Source of the DNA: Limanda limanda
Taxonomy: Eukaryota; Chordata; Actinopteri; Pleuronectiformes; Pleuronectidae
Reading direction: 5' to 3'
NCBI RefSeq assembly: GCF_963576545.1
Contig: NC_083655.1
Span: 17,126,204-17,190,203, forward strand
Length of the DNA: 64,000 nt
Shown in pieces: positions 14,464 through 27,469 of this stretch (positions within the stretch are counted from its first letter, which is position 1; the number at the start of each line of letters is the position of its first letter). Below the pieces are notes generated by a model. It had not been told where the DNA came from. It worked only from the letters and a program-made list of their open reading frames with translations, and ran no database searches. A program made the position numbers and the translations under genes.

Positions 14464-14600
14464 AAATGGACTGCATTTAAATAGCGCTTTTCTAGCCTTA
14501 GCAGCCACACAAAGCACTTTACACTACAAGTCATATTCACCTTTTCACTTCATCTTGCCGACTAGAGGAGCCAGGGATTGAACCGACCCGCTCTTCCTCC
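14464..14600 (-). mobile_element. Truncated V-SINE-like retroposon (internally deleted)
   Basis: On the minus strand the sequence reads a tRNA-type B-box (GGTTCAATCCC near 14573-14583) directly followed by the L2-type tail, in which TGTAAAGTGCTTTGTG, GAAAAGCGCTATTTAAAT and GCAGTCCATTT are visible. The conserved central block seen in the copy at 23092 is missing, so this copy is internally deleted. Assignment to V-SINEs rests on remembered consensus features. Confidence 0.7.
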
Positions 14601-14884
14601 ATGGCTCTGTGTGTGTGTGACCTAATTTCTGTCTAATTTCCACCTTGAAATTGCAACTCCAATGCCAGGTCATCTTGACATGATCTCATTCATGTGTCTG
14701 TAAGAGCCTCACCCATTGCCTTTTTTCTCTTAAAGTGACAATATATCTGTGGCACAGAAAGAGGCACATAAAAAGGAAAAAATGCAGAAAACAATGGATG
14801 ATTGCGCTGAGTCCAGAGACGCTGTTATTACACGGAGAAGCTGCCTGTGCCATCACAAGAGTAGTGAGGTCAATTTTTCCTCGG

Positions 14885-15215
14885 TGAATGGAATGTAATT
14901 CACCGTCAGCTTTGTGAAGGCAAGCCATGGTCATGGCAGAGAGCGTTCGCTCCTCTGCTTGGGCTAATGATCGCCTTCGACAGAGAAACGGCCGCCACGC
15001 TTTTCACCACAATCCTTATTCCACTCGCATTGATTCCCCTGCCTATTTTCACACAGTAATGGATGGCATTGTCCCTCCCCCGCCACTGTTAGTACAAATA
15101 ATTACGAATCAATATGCACTCAAGGCCCCGCATCAGAATATAATTTTAACACATGATTTATTTCCACCAATGCTGCACAGTCCCTCCCATGTGCAGTAGT
15201 CAATGGAGGCCTGTT
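14885..15215. other. Candidate conserved non-coding block
   Basis: Repeat-free region with AAATAATTACGAATC (around 15097), an adjacent ATATGCA, and TAATTTTAACACATGATTTA motifs compatible with homeodomain and POU binding. The plus-strand 90-codon frame through it has no splice support or recognisable protein. Conservation not tested. Confidence 0.25.
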
Positions 15216-15792
15216 CTGTGGCAGATGTCCTTAAAGCTCTGCGTGATCAATCGAAGCAATCAGCTAAAGACATTCATTTGTAGCTTCTGAATGAAAAAAA
15301 TTGTGTTTTTTGTGTAATTCCAGTGGGCCTTTGTTGTGTCTGTCTATTCAGCGAGGTTGGCATCCCTTGATTGAAAATACACACCACATTGGATCCATGT
15401 TTGTTCACCAATAAGTCATGACAGGCCTTTGTCATGTGTTTGCCACAGTTACTACAACACTGTGTGATTTTTGCCCCCTTATTGATAAGAAGATTGAAAT
15501 ATAGCCATGATTTATAGCAGTGCCTTGCAGCTCATTGCAGCACAAATTAAACTGTCCAAACTTAAAAGACTCTTCACTTTAATATTGCCGATGCAAACCA
15601 CTGCAATAAGATCGAAAACTGCTCTCTAAAGCCATCAAACTCAGATTCAAAAAATGACTCGGCAAGGCGTTCATATCAAAATCATTTGTTTGCCCGGTCT
15701 TGACATTCGCAGGCTAACACACTAATCTTTTCACTCTCTGGCCCTGTCAGGACCAGTGAAATATCATGCAGTGTTCTTCACTCAGACAAAAT

Positions 15793-15858
15793 ATGTGTAT
15801 GTGTATGTGTGTGGGTGTGTGTATGCGTGCGTACGTCCAGTGTGTGTGTTTGTGTGTG
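15793..15858 (+). repeat. Degenerate (GT)n / GTAT microsatellite
   Basis: TGTGTATGTGTATG repeats passing through TGCGTGCGTACG to TGTGTGTGTTTGTGTG. An old, interrupted array in sense orientation. Confidence 0.9.
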
Positions 15859-16149
15859 CCCACATAGATTTGCCATTTGACATTTTGCCAGCTCTCTTTG
15901 AATCAGACTCGAAGCATTCCACCTGTCTAAGCCCTTCGAATTTCAGCTCATTCATCCTATGCTGCTGCAATCACTGTCACACAGAAGTGTGAAAGGTCAG
16001 TCAAGCCATCGCTCCAGTCCTGACAGCCAATAAGGAGGGAAAACTGGGCATGAGAGTAAAACAATGTTTGTTAGACGTGACCACGCCCTCTGATCCTCAC
16101 CTGAAATGAGTACTGTCGGTGTGGACAAAGCAGTTTTCAGCACATTCTA

Positions 16150-16427
16150 GAAATTCTTTGATTGATTAGGGGATCCAGGATTGCAAAAATGGACTTGTGC
16201 AGGACTCTACTCTCCAGTCCCTCCTGGGGTCGACTCGGAGGAATTCCCGGAGGCCAGATGTATATAATCTCTCTAGTGTGTTCGAAGGCTACCCCAGCCC
16301 AATCTCCAAGTTGGATGTGTCCACATTGGATGGCACAAAGCAGAATCCTGATCAGATATCTGAACCACCTCAACTGGCTCCTCACAATGTGAAGGAGCAG
16401 CGGCTCAGCTCCACGGCTTATGGTCAT
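16150..16427 (-). mobile_element. Degenerate non-LTR LINE fragment (C-terminal region of ORF2)
   Basis: The minus-strand translation from about 16410 reads EPLLLHIVRSQLRWFRYLIR. This closely resembles the RSQLRWFGHLVRM-type segment downstream of reverse transcriptase in fish LINEs. After this the frame breaks, and the equivalent of the usual TRWRDYIS segment appears only shifted in a neighbouring frame. It is a dead fragment of about 280 bases, without the catalytic RT core or an intact 5' end. The clade (Rex1, CR1/L2 or other) is not resolved. Confidence 0.65.
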
Positions 16428-16978
16428 AATCTCACTCTCATGACAATAAGTGAGGGTTTAAATATACTATCGATTAGTAAATAGAATCGGTTGTGTCCTG
16501 CTATGACTTACCTCGCATGGATAAACAGAATAAATTTGTCATGGCCAACACTTATTGTGATGCCTGACACTGTATGTGTTAGCTTGGGTATATTGCGGTG
16601 ATATTGTTTTTTCTTTTTCTGGCACTCATACAAGCGCTCAGTTTCAATGTGTTAACTGATCAGCAGTTGATGCTGAATGCTTTTATGGTAAGGCCACAAA
16701 GTGCCGTCGGCAAGTGTTGGGAGATGTTTGGATCGTTTAGTGACTTCAGTCTCTCCAGGGTACGATTCAGCAGACAGGAGGAGGTGATGGCAGCAAAAGC
16801 ATTACTGTATATGAACTTTGTCTGAACTAGGCACATCCCCTAAAGTCAGAGACCAACATTGGCATACACACTCTGAGCATTATAGACTCTGATCAAAGTA
16901 CTGTAGACAGACTGTGGCATTGTCTGCTGATGGGGCTGTTGGGACATCAGTGTAAGATACTAGGAATGTGTAACTGTG

Positions 16979-17097
<119 letters not shown>

Positions 17098-18601
17098 GCA
17101 GACAGAAAGTGGGGCAGCCAGCTGTTGGGGGTCAAGTCAGGTCCTGGATGTTCTTCTCGCGTTAAACACTCACCCATAAAAGTCTCTCTCACACAGACAC
17201 AGAATAATTCTTGCATATTTCTTCTTTTGAGATGGTCTGTCGTGCCGCCCATTTCAGCGGGATTACAGTCTTTGATTCTTAGCAGATGAAACAAAAACAA
17301 ATATGGCACCGGCAGCACCCGACAGATGGAGGTCAGACGCTCTGAGAAGTAATTTTGCGCGATGGATTTGAGAATTAACAGGCTCATGCACACACACATT
17401 TCTAAGCGTTAGCGAATGTTATTGCAGTGTCTCGACAGTGTCGGGAGATGAGTGGTTTTGGGATTCTCTTTGATGGCTCTGCTGCTACCCCTGCTGAGAC
17501 GCCGAGCCGTCTCCCATCTCCGTCTCACTACTCTCCTTTCACACACACACACACACTTAACACCATCTCTCCATCCATCCCTGATATACTAATAAGAGAA
17601 TGTGGCTATCCGAAACATAGGAGCCATTTTCATCTTTTGTGGGGGCTGTAATGGTGAAGAGGTCAGTGTTCCCATCTTCTCCCGCGGCAGTGCTAGTCAA
17701 ACGTACACACACTGACACACACGCACACACGCAGGGAGAAGATCACAGTCTTGGCAAAGCAAGAGAGACAAGAAAGCCCTAGTGTGCAGTCACTAAGGGT
17801 GGGAGTAGATGAAAAGCTGCAGGCCTAGACTCTTAAGACTCTTTAATGTTTAACGTGACAAGTGATTGGCAAACAATCGGCTCTTATTGTATTTTTTTTT
17901 TTAACTTTAACTTTAAAATCAAAGCAGTGTTCATGATTTGCAGTTTAGCGCTGTTCTTTTCACTCAAGGTGACTTTATGTCATCGCAAATCCTCTCCGCC
18001 TTACCACCCCGGACTGAGTGGCCTCTCACAGAGATGCCCCCTAATTAAAAGTGGACCGTCAGCTTTCCTGGTTGGATGGAGCCTCTGCTTTAGCTCCACA
18101 GCTGCCAACACAGGACAATCTTATTCATCTCTCCTTGTTCTGAAGCTGTTACCTGAAACACATTAATAAATGCTTCAGAGTGGCAGGGTAGTCTCTTATC
18201 TGGTGTTTTTTATTCCTGCCTTTTCATTCACTCCACTGGAATAAGTCATGATGCACCTTCCCGGCGGTGGCTTTGCACCTTGACGAAGGGGGCAGATTTA
18301 AATAACTCAAAGCTCCTTTGCTTAGACCTAATCCCCAACCCCAAACTAATCAACCCCGCTGTTCCCTTCTTCATTCTTCACATTTTCTATGTGATGGAGT
18401 GAGGCAAGGCCAGATAGAGGCATTTAAATGTAAGTGCTGGCAGGCTAATCTCTTTAAATCCACGCACCGTTACTTTCATTACTCCACCGAAGTGTGCGTT
18501 GTTTTCTTTTCTTTTATGTCATTCCCTTTGATACGACAAGTCAGAAAGTGATTTCTCACAATGGGAAAGTATTGGCCCCAGTTTCAGCACAGAAATTGTT
18601 T

Positions 18602-18860
18602 AAAGGTGGAGTAAGTGATTCTGGAGAAAGACTGCAGATATTTGAACTCCACCCCTTTATTCAGTGGTCCTTCAGAAGCTCCACCCCTAGATTCATGGTC
18701 CTGCATTGCCATGGTGACAACACAATCGCAGAATCTAGAGGGGCTTATACAGGGTGGAAGTGGGTTCACTTTCTAATAGCTGGTGTAAAAACAAACCATA
18801 TAATTCAAAATGTTATTAAACAAACACAAGAGAGCAAAAAACAGCGAGACTTGTTTATAT
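18602..18860. mobile_element. Probable teleost interspersed repeat (unclassified)
   Basis: The segment begins AAAGGTGGAGTAAGTGATT, contains GCATTGCCATGGTGACAAC in its middle and ends in AAACAAACCATATAATTC plus CACAAGAGAGCAAAA. I recognise this order of segments from many fish introns, as a non-autonomous repeat of unknown class. No coding capacity. Confidence 0.5.
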
Positions 18861-21109
18861 ATTTTGTCTTGAAACTACTGTGATAGAGGAGAGGACCTTG
18901 GGTTTGCAGCTAAGCTAAAAGGAAGGTATCATTACATGACACATCATTTCGAAGTATACATCGATCCAAATAATTCCCTTGTGCTGAATAATGACAGCAA
19001 ACATGCAGAGAAGGAACTTTTGCAGATTTTTTTTAACAGTATTTATTTTTACATATAAGAGACAGTGGAGAGACACAGGAAATATCGGGGAATAACGTCC
19101 AGTAGAACGTCTATATAACTGGAAGTTGAACTGGAGTACCACTGCTCTGGCATGTTTGCCCATGTGGTTTCATCTCTTGTCAATGGGACTTATGTTGAGG
19201 AGTATATGCCGCCATGATGCTTCCACTGGTAGTCTTCCCTTCCATGCACTCACTTTACCTTGCTGCTTGTCCCTCGTCTGCAGTCATAGCCAATCCCTGC
19301 CTTTCTCTTTTCCCCAAATTGTGATATTTTCCTTATTATTTATCTTTCTACTGGAAACATTACTGAGATCCCAACAGGATAAGTGAGATAATTTCTTCTG
19401 GCATGGTTATTACACCCCCCTGTCCCCACACCCTGCTTCTGTGGAGCTTTCAGCCTGAAGCAAAACAACACAATAAAATACAGTTTTCTAAAGTGATCTG
19501 AGCACCCAAAGTTCCCATGACATTCAGTACGGATAAAAATCTTCAGGGAGGAATCAGCAACATCCTCAGCAGCTTTAGCGTTTCACCGCAGGGAGGGAAA
19601 GCAATAAAAGTGCAGAGATAAGATGAGCTGATGGTGCAGGCTGTTTTGGCAGTAATGATGCCTTAAATGTTTTTGTTGTATGCTTCACCTACCATTTTCT
19701 ACAGCTTTTATTATGTACTGGCTTTTGTTACAGAGCTGAGGGTTAATGGATGCATCACATATTTATGGTTTCATGTATGGATCTGCAGCAGCAACTCACA
19801 TCTTTCATTTTTGGTGCAAGTATTCACCACAGAGGAAGACACAACTCTTTATACATATCATGCTGCACATTGCTTTGCCACTGAGGGCTCCTCATCCTCC
19901 TCACTTTCTCTTAGGGCTTGTTTACCCACCAAGTTTGGGGGAGAGGGGGCTTTTTCCACATCCAGTGAACATATCTATTGTGAGAGAGCAAGATCTACCA
20001 AAGTCCCCCCCCCTTTTCCTGCCCGTGCAGTCTTTGAAGCTCTGCACTTGTCGTCATGTCTGTCCATCCGTCTTTCAGCATGCCCGACAGGGTTCATGAC
20101 ACCGATGCTCCAGCAGTTGGACGTCTGGCACATCTGTGGAGCATTCTCTTTCGGACCCTGGTGTCCCAAGCCCCAGTGAGCACCAGGAACTGATTAAAGG
20201 CAGGTGGGAAGGTGAAAGTAGCAGGTTTTAAAGGCTAGTGCCAACTTTATTTACCATGTCTCTGTTTCAGGTTTATGTATGAAATTCAGTGTGTAATCAA
20301 CATGTCACAATTAAAAATATGGACACACTGCTCTTTTCTTACTAAGAACTACACCTGTTCCACCCAAATGACTAAACTAAACTAAAAATGAGGAAAATTA
20401 AACAAAACATGTGGACTTTGAGTCACCTTTGAGCCAAACTGCAGGAAGAAGGTGCTAAGGAAAAAGCAATTATCTTTGTATATAGAGTTGTCAAAGGACA
20501 CCTAACTACTTATCTAATCCTGAAGCATTATTCACCATGCCAATTTAGGTATTCTTACTGTGGTTTAGGGCTTCATACTGAAATAACCAAGTGTAAAAGT
20601 CTTAGAAATAGTTTTTTAAATGAAATAGTATTATTAAACAGAAACTGTAACACTCTTGCAACATTTTAATTACATAATTTAAATGCTAATTCATTTGAGT
20701 ACTTCGCGATTGTTTTTTAAATGTATCCACTTTGAGCCTGCGTGTGTGTGTGTGTCTGTCTACAACACAAGTGGTTAAGAGTTCTTTGGCAGGTGTTTAT
20801 ATGTATGTGGACAGATTTTATCAGCAGTATAAAGTCACATACATACTAGATAGTACCAAAAAAAAAAACATAAAAGTGTGTAGTTTAGATCAAAATTCAG
20901 CCCGAGATTGACGATGGGTGTGGTCTGGCCCATGATTGCTCATGTAGTAATGTAGTAATAAGCTTATATTAATTGTGTAAGGCTAACATGAAAATAAACC
21001 TCTTAGTTTTAGTGAGGGACCTTCCTCCAGCATAAGCCCCGGCACTCCACAGAGGACCCCCCACCCATCCCCACCCCACACCCTATAAGCACACAAAGAG
21101 AAGAGGCGA

Positions 21110-21290
21110 CAGAGTTGGCCTGGGTAATTGGGATAATAATTATTTCTGCATTTAGTGCCAGCTGGGTGCCTGAGAAGGTCAGGGAACAGCATGAGGACAG
21201 GCTTATCTCCATGTTGGTGCTGGCTTCCATATGGCAGCAGACAATAGTAAAGGGCCCTGGCCCCGGAAACAGCAGCATGGCACAGGACTG
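21110..21290. other. Candidate conserved non-coding block
   Basis: Contains GGATAATAATTATTTCTGC, GCCAGCTGGGTG (E-box CAGCTG) and CCATATGGCAGC (E-box CATATG) in a repeat-free setting. Enhancer-like texture only; not tested. Confidence 0.2.
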
Positions 21291-22184
21291 CCCCCACAGA
21301 CAGAACACAACAACACACCACGAACCACGAACCACGGTGGGTCTCAGGACTGCCTCACAGTCCGGTTGGCCTGAGACTGGCTGCACAGCAGTGGACTGAC
21401 AATAAAGGACTGTGGAGAGATGGAGGAGGGAAGGAGGTGGAGCAAGGTGGAGGGAATGGAAAGAGAGCAACAGGAATGAAGATGTCGATTAAAGGAGCCA
21501 TTTCCATGGAGTTAAAATCATGAACTTGTTGCATTTAAGTCTTTGTCTCATCTGTTCTGGCCTGAATGGAAACAAAATGAAAGGCTTTCGTAATTTATGA
21601 AGAGGACTTTGACCCCTCTATTGAAACTCTACCTTTATGCATTAGCCTGGTAAAGGCTCCAATCTTGACGAAAAGATGTGAACAGTGAGAGGTTAAAAGT
21701 CTCCTTTCTTTTTTCCCCATTCTACGGCTCTTTATTCAAGCGCCCCTTCGACCTCCCCGTTGACTGGGTTACCATGGCACCAAACCCCCCATAGCAACTT
21801 GGCCTGAGCTCCATAAATCAGATTTTTACTGTGTTGCACTTCTTTTAATCTCCATCTACTGACGGCTTTATTTGGTTCCTTCTCTTTGTAGGGCGCTGAG
21901 TAAGTCCATCCTGAAAAGAATGGGTGTGTGTATGTGTGTGTTTGTATGCCTGTGAGAAAAGACCTATGCAAAAAACAGTGTGGTCCAAGGCTCCTTTGAA
22001 CCCTGTGCGGGTATTTCTGTCAGTTTGAGTCTCCTTCCATGTGTGGTGACTTTGAAATGAAGCCTCAGCAAGAATCATCCCTACTTTTATTATGAGTCGT
22101 TAATCCAGGCTGGAATCCTACCTAACTTTCCTGTCCAAATGAGGAAGGGAGTCAATTTTTTCTCCCCTCTTCTCTCTTTTTTTT

Positions 22185-22560
22185 CTATTTTTGAATTGTG
22201 ACTTAATTTAATTAAAAGGAAACTTGGCAGTGTCCACACAGATTCATCACTTATTCATGATGTGACTTTGTTTCCGTGCGACCTGTTAATCAGCTGTAAA
22301 GAGACACCAGCTAACAAAGGCCCGTCTGGCCGCTGCCATCAGACTGTAAAGCGAACTCACTGGTCCGGGTCGGGGTCTTGTCTCGGAATCCATCTCCCAA
22401 AACAAACAGCTCAGTTGAGAGAGGGCGGCCCTGATGAGACAGCGAAGGGTTCAGGCGAGCGTGTTAGTGCACGACCGAAGCGGTTAAAGCGTCTGGGCTG
22501 GATGACACACTGCTCCGAGGGCCATTTCAGTAACTGCCCCATTGATCTGCAAGTAAATGG
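22185..22560. other. Candidate conserved non-coding block
   Basis: AT-rich homeodomain-like sites (GACTTAATTTAATTAAAAGG near 22200, CTGTTAATCAGCTG near 22285) pass into a moderately GC-rich, repeat-free stretch. The 100-codon plus frame here shows no known protein. Alignment to other fish would decide. Confidence 0.22.
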
Positions 22561-22830
22561 ATGAGATGGCTCTGTAATGGCAGGAATCTCTGGCTCTCAA
22601 CAGCAGCTGTCAATCTCAGACGTTGTAACGTGTGATCGTTGAGATGGCCATGTGAAATCAGTAGCTGAGGCTGGGTAGACATGAGTCTGCCTGGAGGAGA
22701 AAATGTTGTCTGTGTGTTTTTCTTGTATACTATGTTCGTATAAATTAATCCAGCCTGGCTTAGTGAGAGCATGTTTGTGTGTATGTGCTATGTGTGAAAG
22801 GCTCCCACCATGTTCCATGCATTTAACTTA

Positions 22831-23065
22831 AAAGGAAGAGTTTGTCATTTTGGAAACTTTTTTCCTCCTGCCACTTGCTGCAGGTAAGGTGAGAACATCG
22901 AAACCACCCTTGTATCCCCCACTTCAATGTAAGCCTGCAGCCAGTTAGCATAGCTTAGCATAAAGACTGTAAGCAGGGGAAACAGTTTCCCCTTTTTAAT
23001 GTGGTCAAATCCACCGACCAGCACCTTTAAAGTTCACAGATTTGTGTACAGATTTAACATACAAG
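22831..23065. mobile_element. Common teleost interspersed repeat (non-autonomous, class uncertain)
   Basis: Recognisable order of segments: GTCATTTTGGAAACTTTTT, then CAGTTAGCATAGCTTAGCAT, AAAGACTG, GGGGAAACAG and finally CCACCGACCAGCACC followed by TTTAAAGTTCAC. This layout is familiar from many fish genomes. It abuts the V-SINE at 23092, giving a small repeat cluster. Confidence 0.6.
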
Positions 23066-23091
23066 ATATACAAGACATGATATACAAGAAG

Positions 23092-23350
23092 ATAGAGCGG
23101 GTCGTCCGCTTAACAGAAGGTCGGTGGTTTGATGCCAGGCTGCCGCTTGCTGAAGTGTCCTTAAGATACTGAACCCCAAATTGCTCCTGTCAGGTCTGCT
23201 GGCAGAGTGTGAGAGATGTGTGATAGAAAGCTACACATCGATGCACTGCACGAGTATGTGTGTGAATGGGTGAATAGCAAAACTGTACTGTAAAGTGCTT
23301 TGAGTTGTCATCAAGACTACAAAAGCTCTAGAGAAATACAGACCATTTAT
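23092..23350 (+). mobile_element. V-SINE-type tRNA-derived retroposon (near full length)
   Basis: The head is tRNA-like: TAGAGCGGGTCGTCCG (A-box region) and GGTCGGTGGTTTGATGCC (B-box with a C-to-T change). The middle carries the strongly conserved vertebrate SINE block, visible as GAAGTGTCCTTAAG, ACTGAACCCC and AAATTGCTCC. The tail has TGTGAATGGGTGAATAG, GTAAAGTGCTTTGAG and ACAGACCATTTAT, the LINE L2-like 3' end. About 260 bases is close to full length. Mutations in the B-box and a four-base gap in the central block suggest an old, inactive copy. Confidence 0.85.
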
Positions 23351-25099
23351 TCTTGGACAGGAGCATTGGAGATTATGGAATATTGTGCATGAACGCATGA
23401 GTGGAACATTTTATGTTTCTGTGTTTGTCAAAAGCTATTTCTGAGAACACATTTCCATCCACATGCTCATATTTCTGCACATGTTTGCACATGAGTGTGG
23501 GAGGCAGCCTGACTACATGATGACTCCGTCTGCGCCGTGCCACGAGCAAAGTAAAGGTTTCAAGTCCATTATCATACATTTTACTCTTGAAGGAGCTCAA
23601 TGACCAGAGCATGTGGCAAGCTCTCATTCCTCCAAACGTGTCCACATAAACTTTGTCGGCTTTATATCCTGGTACCTCACATGTCTGGAGTGAGCCTGCC
23701 GCGTGTATCTATCCCCATTCAACACAGGAAATTAATCTGAATGTGTCTTTAGAGGAGTTGCCATGTGAAGCTATTAACACTTGTTGTGCAATGTTGCTCT
23801 TACTGAAATTACACAGGCAGTCAAGAATATTGGATTTACTGGAGCAATAGCCAATTCATGTTTTTTAAGTTTGGAAATCACCCACTTGGGGAATATTGTG
23901 ATAACCTTGTGCAAATGTGTCTTTCTGCTAAGGAAACTAACCTACCAGAAGTAAAATGTCAAGGTTTCAGTTTACAATTCAATACCACAGCTACAATATT
24001 AGGAGCAGATACATCACCCAGCTCCATCCACTTTCAAAAGAAAGCGGCATGATGGGCCAGACACATTCAAGCACATAAAAAACATTATCCTTGTGGGCTG
24101 TGAATGTATTTTTAAAGATTTCCTTTTGATTCCTGAGTAAATCTTGATATTTGACAATTTGTCAATGTTTTTTTATTCTCCCTGGTTAAGCCAATACATT
24201 CTTGGTTGTAGATACAACATTCTTTCGATCCCCATAAAATGTTCTAATCTCAGACCCAAAAGTGCCAAATAAAGTGCACAGTCCCCCTGTTACTTATGTT
24301 TAAGTGATTTTTGGAAGCTAAATAGACTTGTTACATTTTTAACACGGTAACCACGCCCTGCTTTGGAGATTAGCGTTCTGTGAGTGCTGGCCAATTGGCA
24401 ACCACTGTTTACTGCCACCAGCTGCTTTTGCTCATTGAAGTTTTTGCTTCTCTTTTACACATCAATGTACTTTTTTCTCTCTCTCTTCTCCCCCATCTTA
24501 TTAATCTTTACAAGATCCCTGTGTATGGCATAAGTTAAGCTTTGCCATATTAACGGGCCTGTTAAAGCTATTCTTGAGAACATTTTGATACCACTTGTCG
24601 AGCTAATTCCCTTCTTTTTCCTAGTAAGTGTCTCCTGTTGTTGTTGAATTGGGCTCTAGTGTGAAGTGTGCAGACGCCTGACTCTTGGGATGTTAGGTGT
24701 TGTTGAAGGTATCCATTTTGAGTCTCTTTAATGTTGTTTTTCTCAGTTGACCCAATGGTGTCCTTGAGACGCTGTCGTGCTGTCATAAGTTTCAAAAGCC
24801 TGCTCTCCCCGTCTTCTTCAGAAGATCACCTTGCCAGTGCTCTCATGGAATAAGGGGAGGGAACTGGACTGTTTATAGGTGATAATGTGGTTCAATCTGC
24901 ACCAGTGATGATTTATCAGCTCCCCGGCCAGCCTCCCACTCTGACTTTAAAACATGAAATAGAAACTGTTACCCATTACCAGCTAAATGCTCACTTCTTT
25001 GAATTTCCCAAAAAAAGGGGGGTAAAGTGAGAGGGAGAAAAAGATGGAGGGGGGGATACGAAGGAGGAAGGGAGGGATTCATCTTTTTTTTTTTCTTTG

Positions 25100-25455
25100 C
25101 AAAGCCACCAGAGCTCCAATCCAATTTGCCAGGCATGTGGAGTTATCCCTAAGCCTGTCAAATGTACTGACAGGGAAAGCTGTCACTTCTCATACGGTCA
25201 TATGGTCACCATCAGCACTCCAGTTATTTATAGGCCTCATCCTTCACACATTCGGTACATGGACCCACATTCCCGGACACCTCGCCACACTGGGAGGCCA
25301 TAGGAGAGCCAATTTACTCACTTAGTATCATGTCTTTACTATCCTTTAAGCCATGATGAACATTTTATTACAGAGCGTACAGCTGTTGGGAATTGTGTGT
25401 TTTAATGGCCTCGCATTATATGAGGCGTTTATTGTCTTTAGCAATTCACAAGAAA
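25100..25455. other. Candidate conserved non-coding block
   Basis: Repeat-free sequence with CTTCTCATACGGTCATATGG, CAGTTATTTATAGGCC, ATTTTATTACAGAGCGT and ATGAGGCGTTTATTGTCTTT. These resemble MEF2-, HOX/CDX- and FOX/SOX-type sites. No protein-coding evidence. Conservation not tested. Confidence 0.25.
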
Positions 25456-25761
25456 TCACAGAGGAATACATAAAGTAAAAGGAAAAAAGATGTGAAATAA
25501 ACTAATTTCCTGTTGTTTTCTGCACTCGCTCAAAATTCATTCAGTAATCATATATTCAGGTAAGTACTGTACACTTACAGTAGTAGCTTTAAATCAAATG
25601 CTGGAGATGATGGTAAATAATAGGATATTCACTTGCTCGCGTGTGAGAGGAAAGCTAAATTAATGTGCTTCAGAAATGTCTGTCTCCACTCAGACTGGCC
25701 ACTCACTTCTCAGTTTCCAACGAGGCAATTATTGCTTCATTTCCAGGGCATGGCCAGTGGC

Positions 25762-25763
<2 letters not shown>

Positions 25764-25805
<42 letters not shown>

Positions 25806-25807
25806 TG
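25764..25807 (+). repeat. (GT)n microsatellite
   Basis: About 18 GT units then ATGTGTGTG, in sense orientation. Confidence 0.95.
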
Positions 25808-27448
25808 CTTTGTCATACCTGGAGAATATGTGTTAACTCAGCAGGTTGAGCATTACCAAAGACCTCTATTGTTCACAGCTCCATTGAGAGTTCTGCGAAC
25901 ACTGGCCCATAATTAAAGGGCTCACTCCTACTAAATGCTTTTGTTCTGATGCCCCCCACCTCCCACCCTCCAACCCAAGCTGGAGTTTAGGGATAATGAG
26001 CATTTTGTGTGTCCGAGTGTGCACGCATACATGTGTGTGTATTCAAGCAGATGTAGTTTTGACTCGCTGGTGCGTTCATTCACACATCAGCCACCACGGT
26101 CACCATCTGTGGGCGAACCCATGACCGCTTTGTGGCTAATCCTCCCTGACTCGTCTGGGACTCTGGGAGCGCTGTCACAAGAAGTCGTCCCTGTCACCCA
26201 TTCCTTAAACCACCTGAAGGTGACAGTGTTCTGTCATCAGTGTCTCTCAGCTCCCCTAACGGAAACTGCAGTCTAACCTTAAACCCCAGCACCAAAGTCA
26301 GCCACCTAACCAGGCCTGAATAATTCTCTTGGACATTACAAGGTGCATTAGGAGCTTGGCTGAGTGCTTTGCTGTGTCACATTTAAAATGTGGCTCCTTA
26401 TAGGGTTTTTACCCATGAACATGCAGCCTTGCCAAAGGGAGGAAGTGGGTTATGAGATAGAATAACATAAGAGGTGCTCTATCTATTTTTTCTTATCGCT
26501 GTGATGTCCACTCTGATCCCTCTCATGAAACTGCAGTATCCTTTCATGACTCCTAAAATGCCAGACAGGAGTTCCTCTCAGTGGAGGAGGTTCATTAGAT
26601 AGATGTCTGTTATTGAGGACACAGATTCTGCTTCTGTGCAGTTCTCTTTCTTTTTGCTGCCCTTCTCTCATCTCTACCCCCTCCCTCTCTTTGCAGCTCT
26701 TGTTTTTTCTGCCTCAGAAGCAGTTTAGTCAGAGGATTAAAAGAGATTACACTGTGATCTGGTTTGTGATAACTGCTCATATTTGGGGAAGTCCAATAAT
26801 CACCTGCATAGAAGAGACAGACGCAATATCATCCACACTAGCTGTCTGTTGACAGACATGAAGAAACTAAAGCCCAGTCCAGTTTGATTCAAATCCATGT
26901 TGCTGAAAAGAAACAACAGGACAGTAGACCACTGGGACCCACCTCAGCTGCTGCCTCTGCTACTTGGGGGGAGGGGGTGTTTGTGAATAAGAATGTGGGT
27001 GCACAGAGAACTCCGCCATTGTTGACTAAAAGCCTGTCACAGCTGACCTCATAGCTTTTGGTAGGACTGGACATGGTAAGTTATGACCCTCTAAATCTCT
27101 GGGGAGTACAAAGACACTTCAGGTTCATGGCTTCGCTGCCATGTCACAGGATTGGCTTTTTCAATGCATGAGCATGTTTGATAAAAATCGAGTCACTTAC
27201 CGTGTGGTCTTGTTAGTTGACTTTAGTCACCTCCAGATCTTGTCAGTTTTTCCTGAGGTCCAAGCATATTCATTTAGGCCAATTAACATTTAAAGATATA
27301 ATTATACTTGACCAGTTCTGGACCCAATGGCCTATTCTGAGCCTTGATTATTGACTGCCAGTGCTCCTGATTAGCATGTCGGTCACAAGGGAAGTGTTGG
27401 CCTGTGGTCATGATGATAATTGAGATCATAATCACAGCCAATGAGTTT

Positions 27449-27469
27449 TGTGTGTGTGTGTGTGTGTGT
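27449..27469 (+). repeat. (GT)10 microsatellite
   Basis: Short uninterrupted GT array in sense orientation. Confidence 0.93.

Noticed and set aside
19667..20179. 170-codon plus-strand frame
   Set aside because: No domain, no splice-site pattern, and an overlapping frame of similar quality in another register; fits chance.
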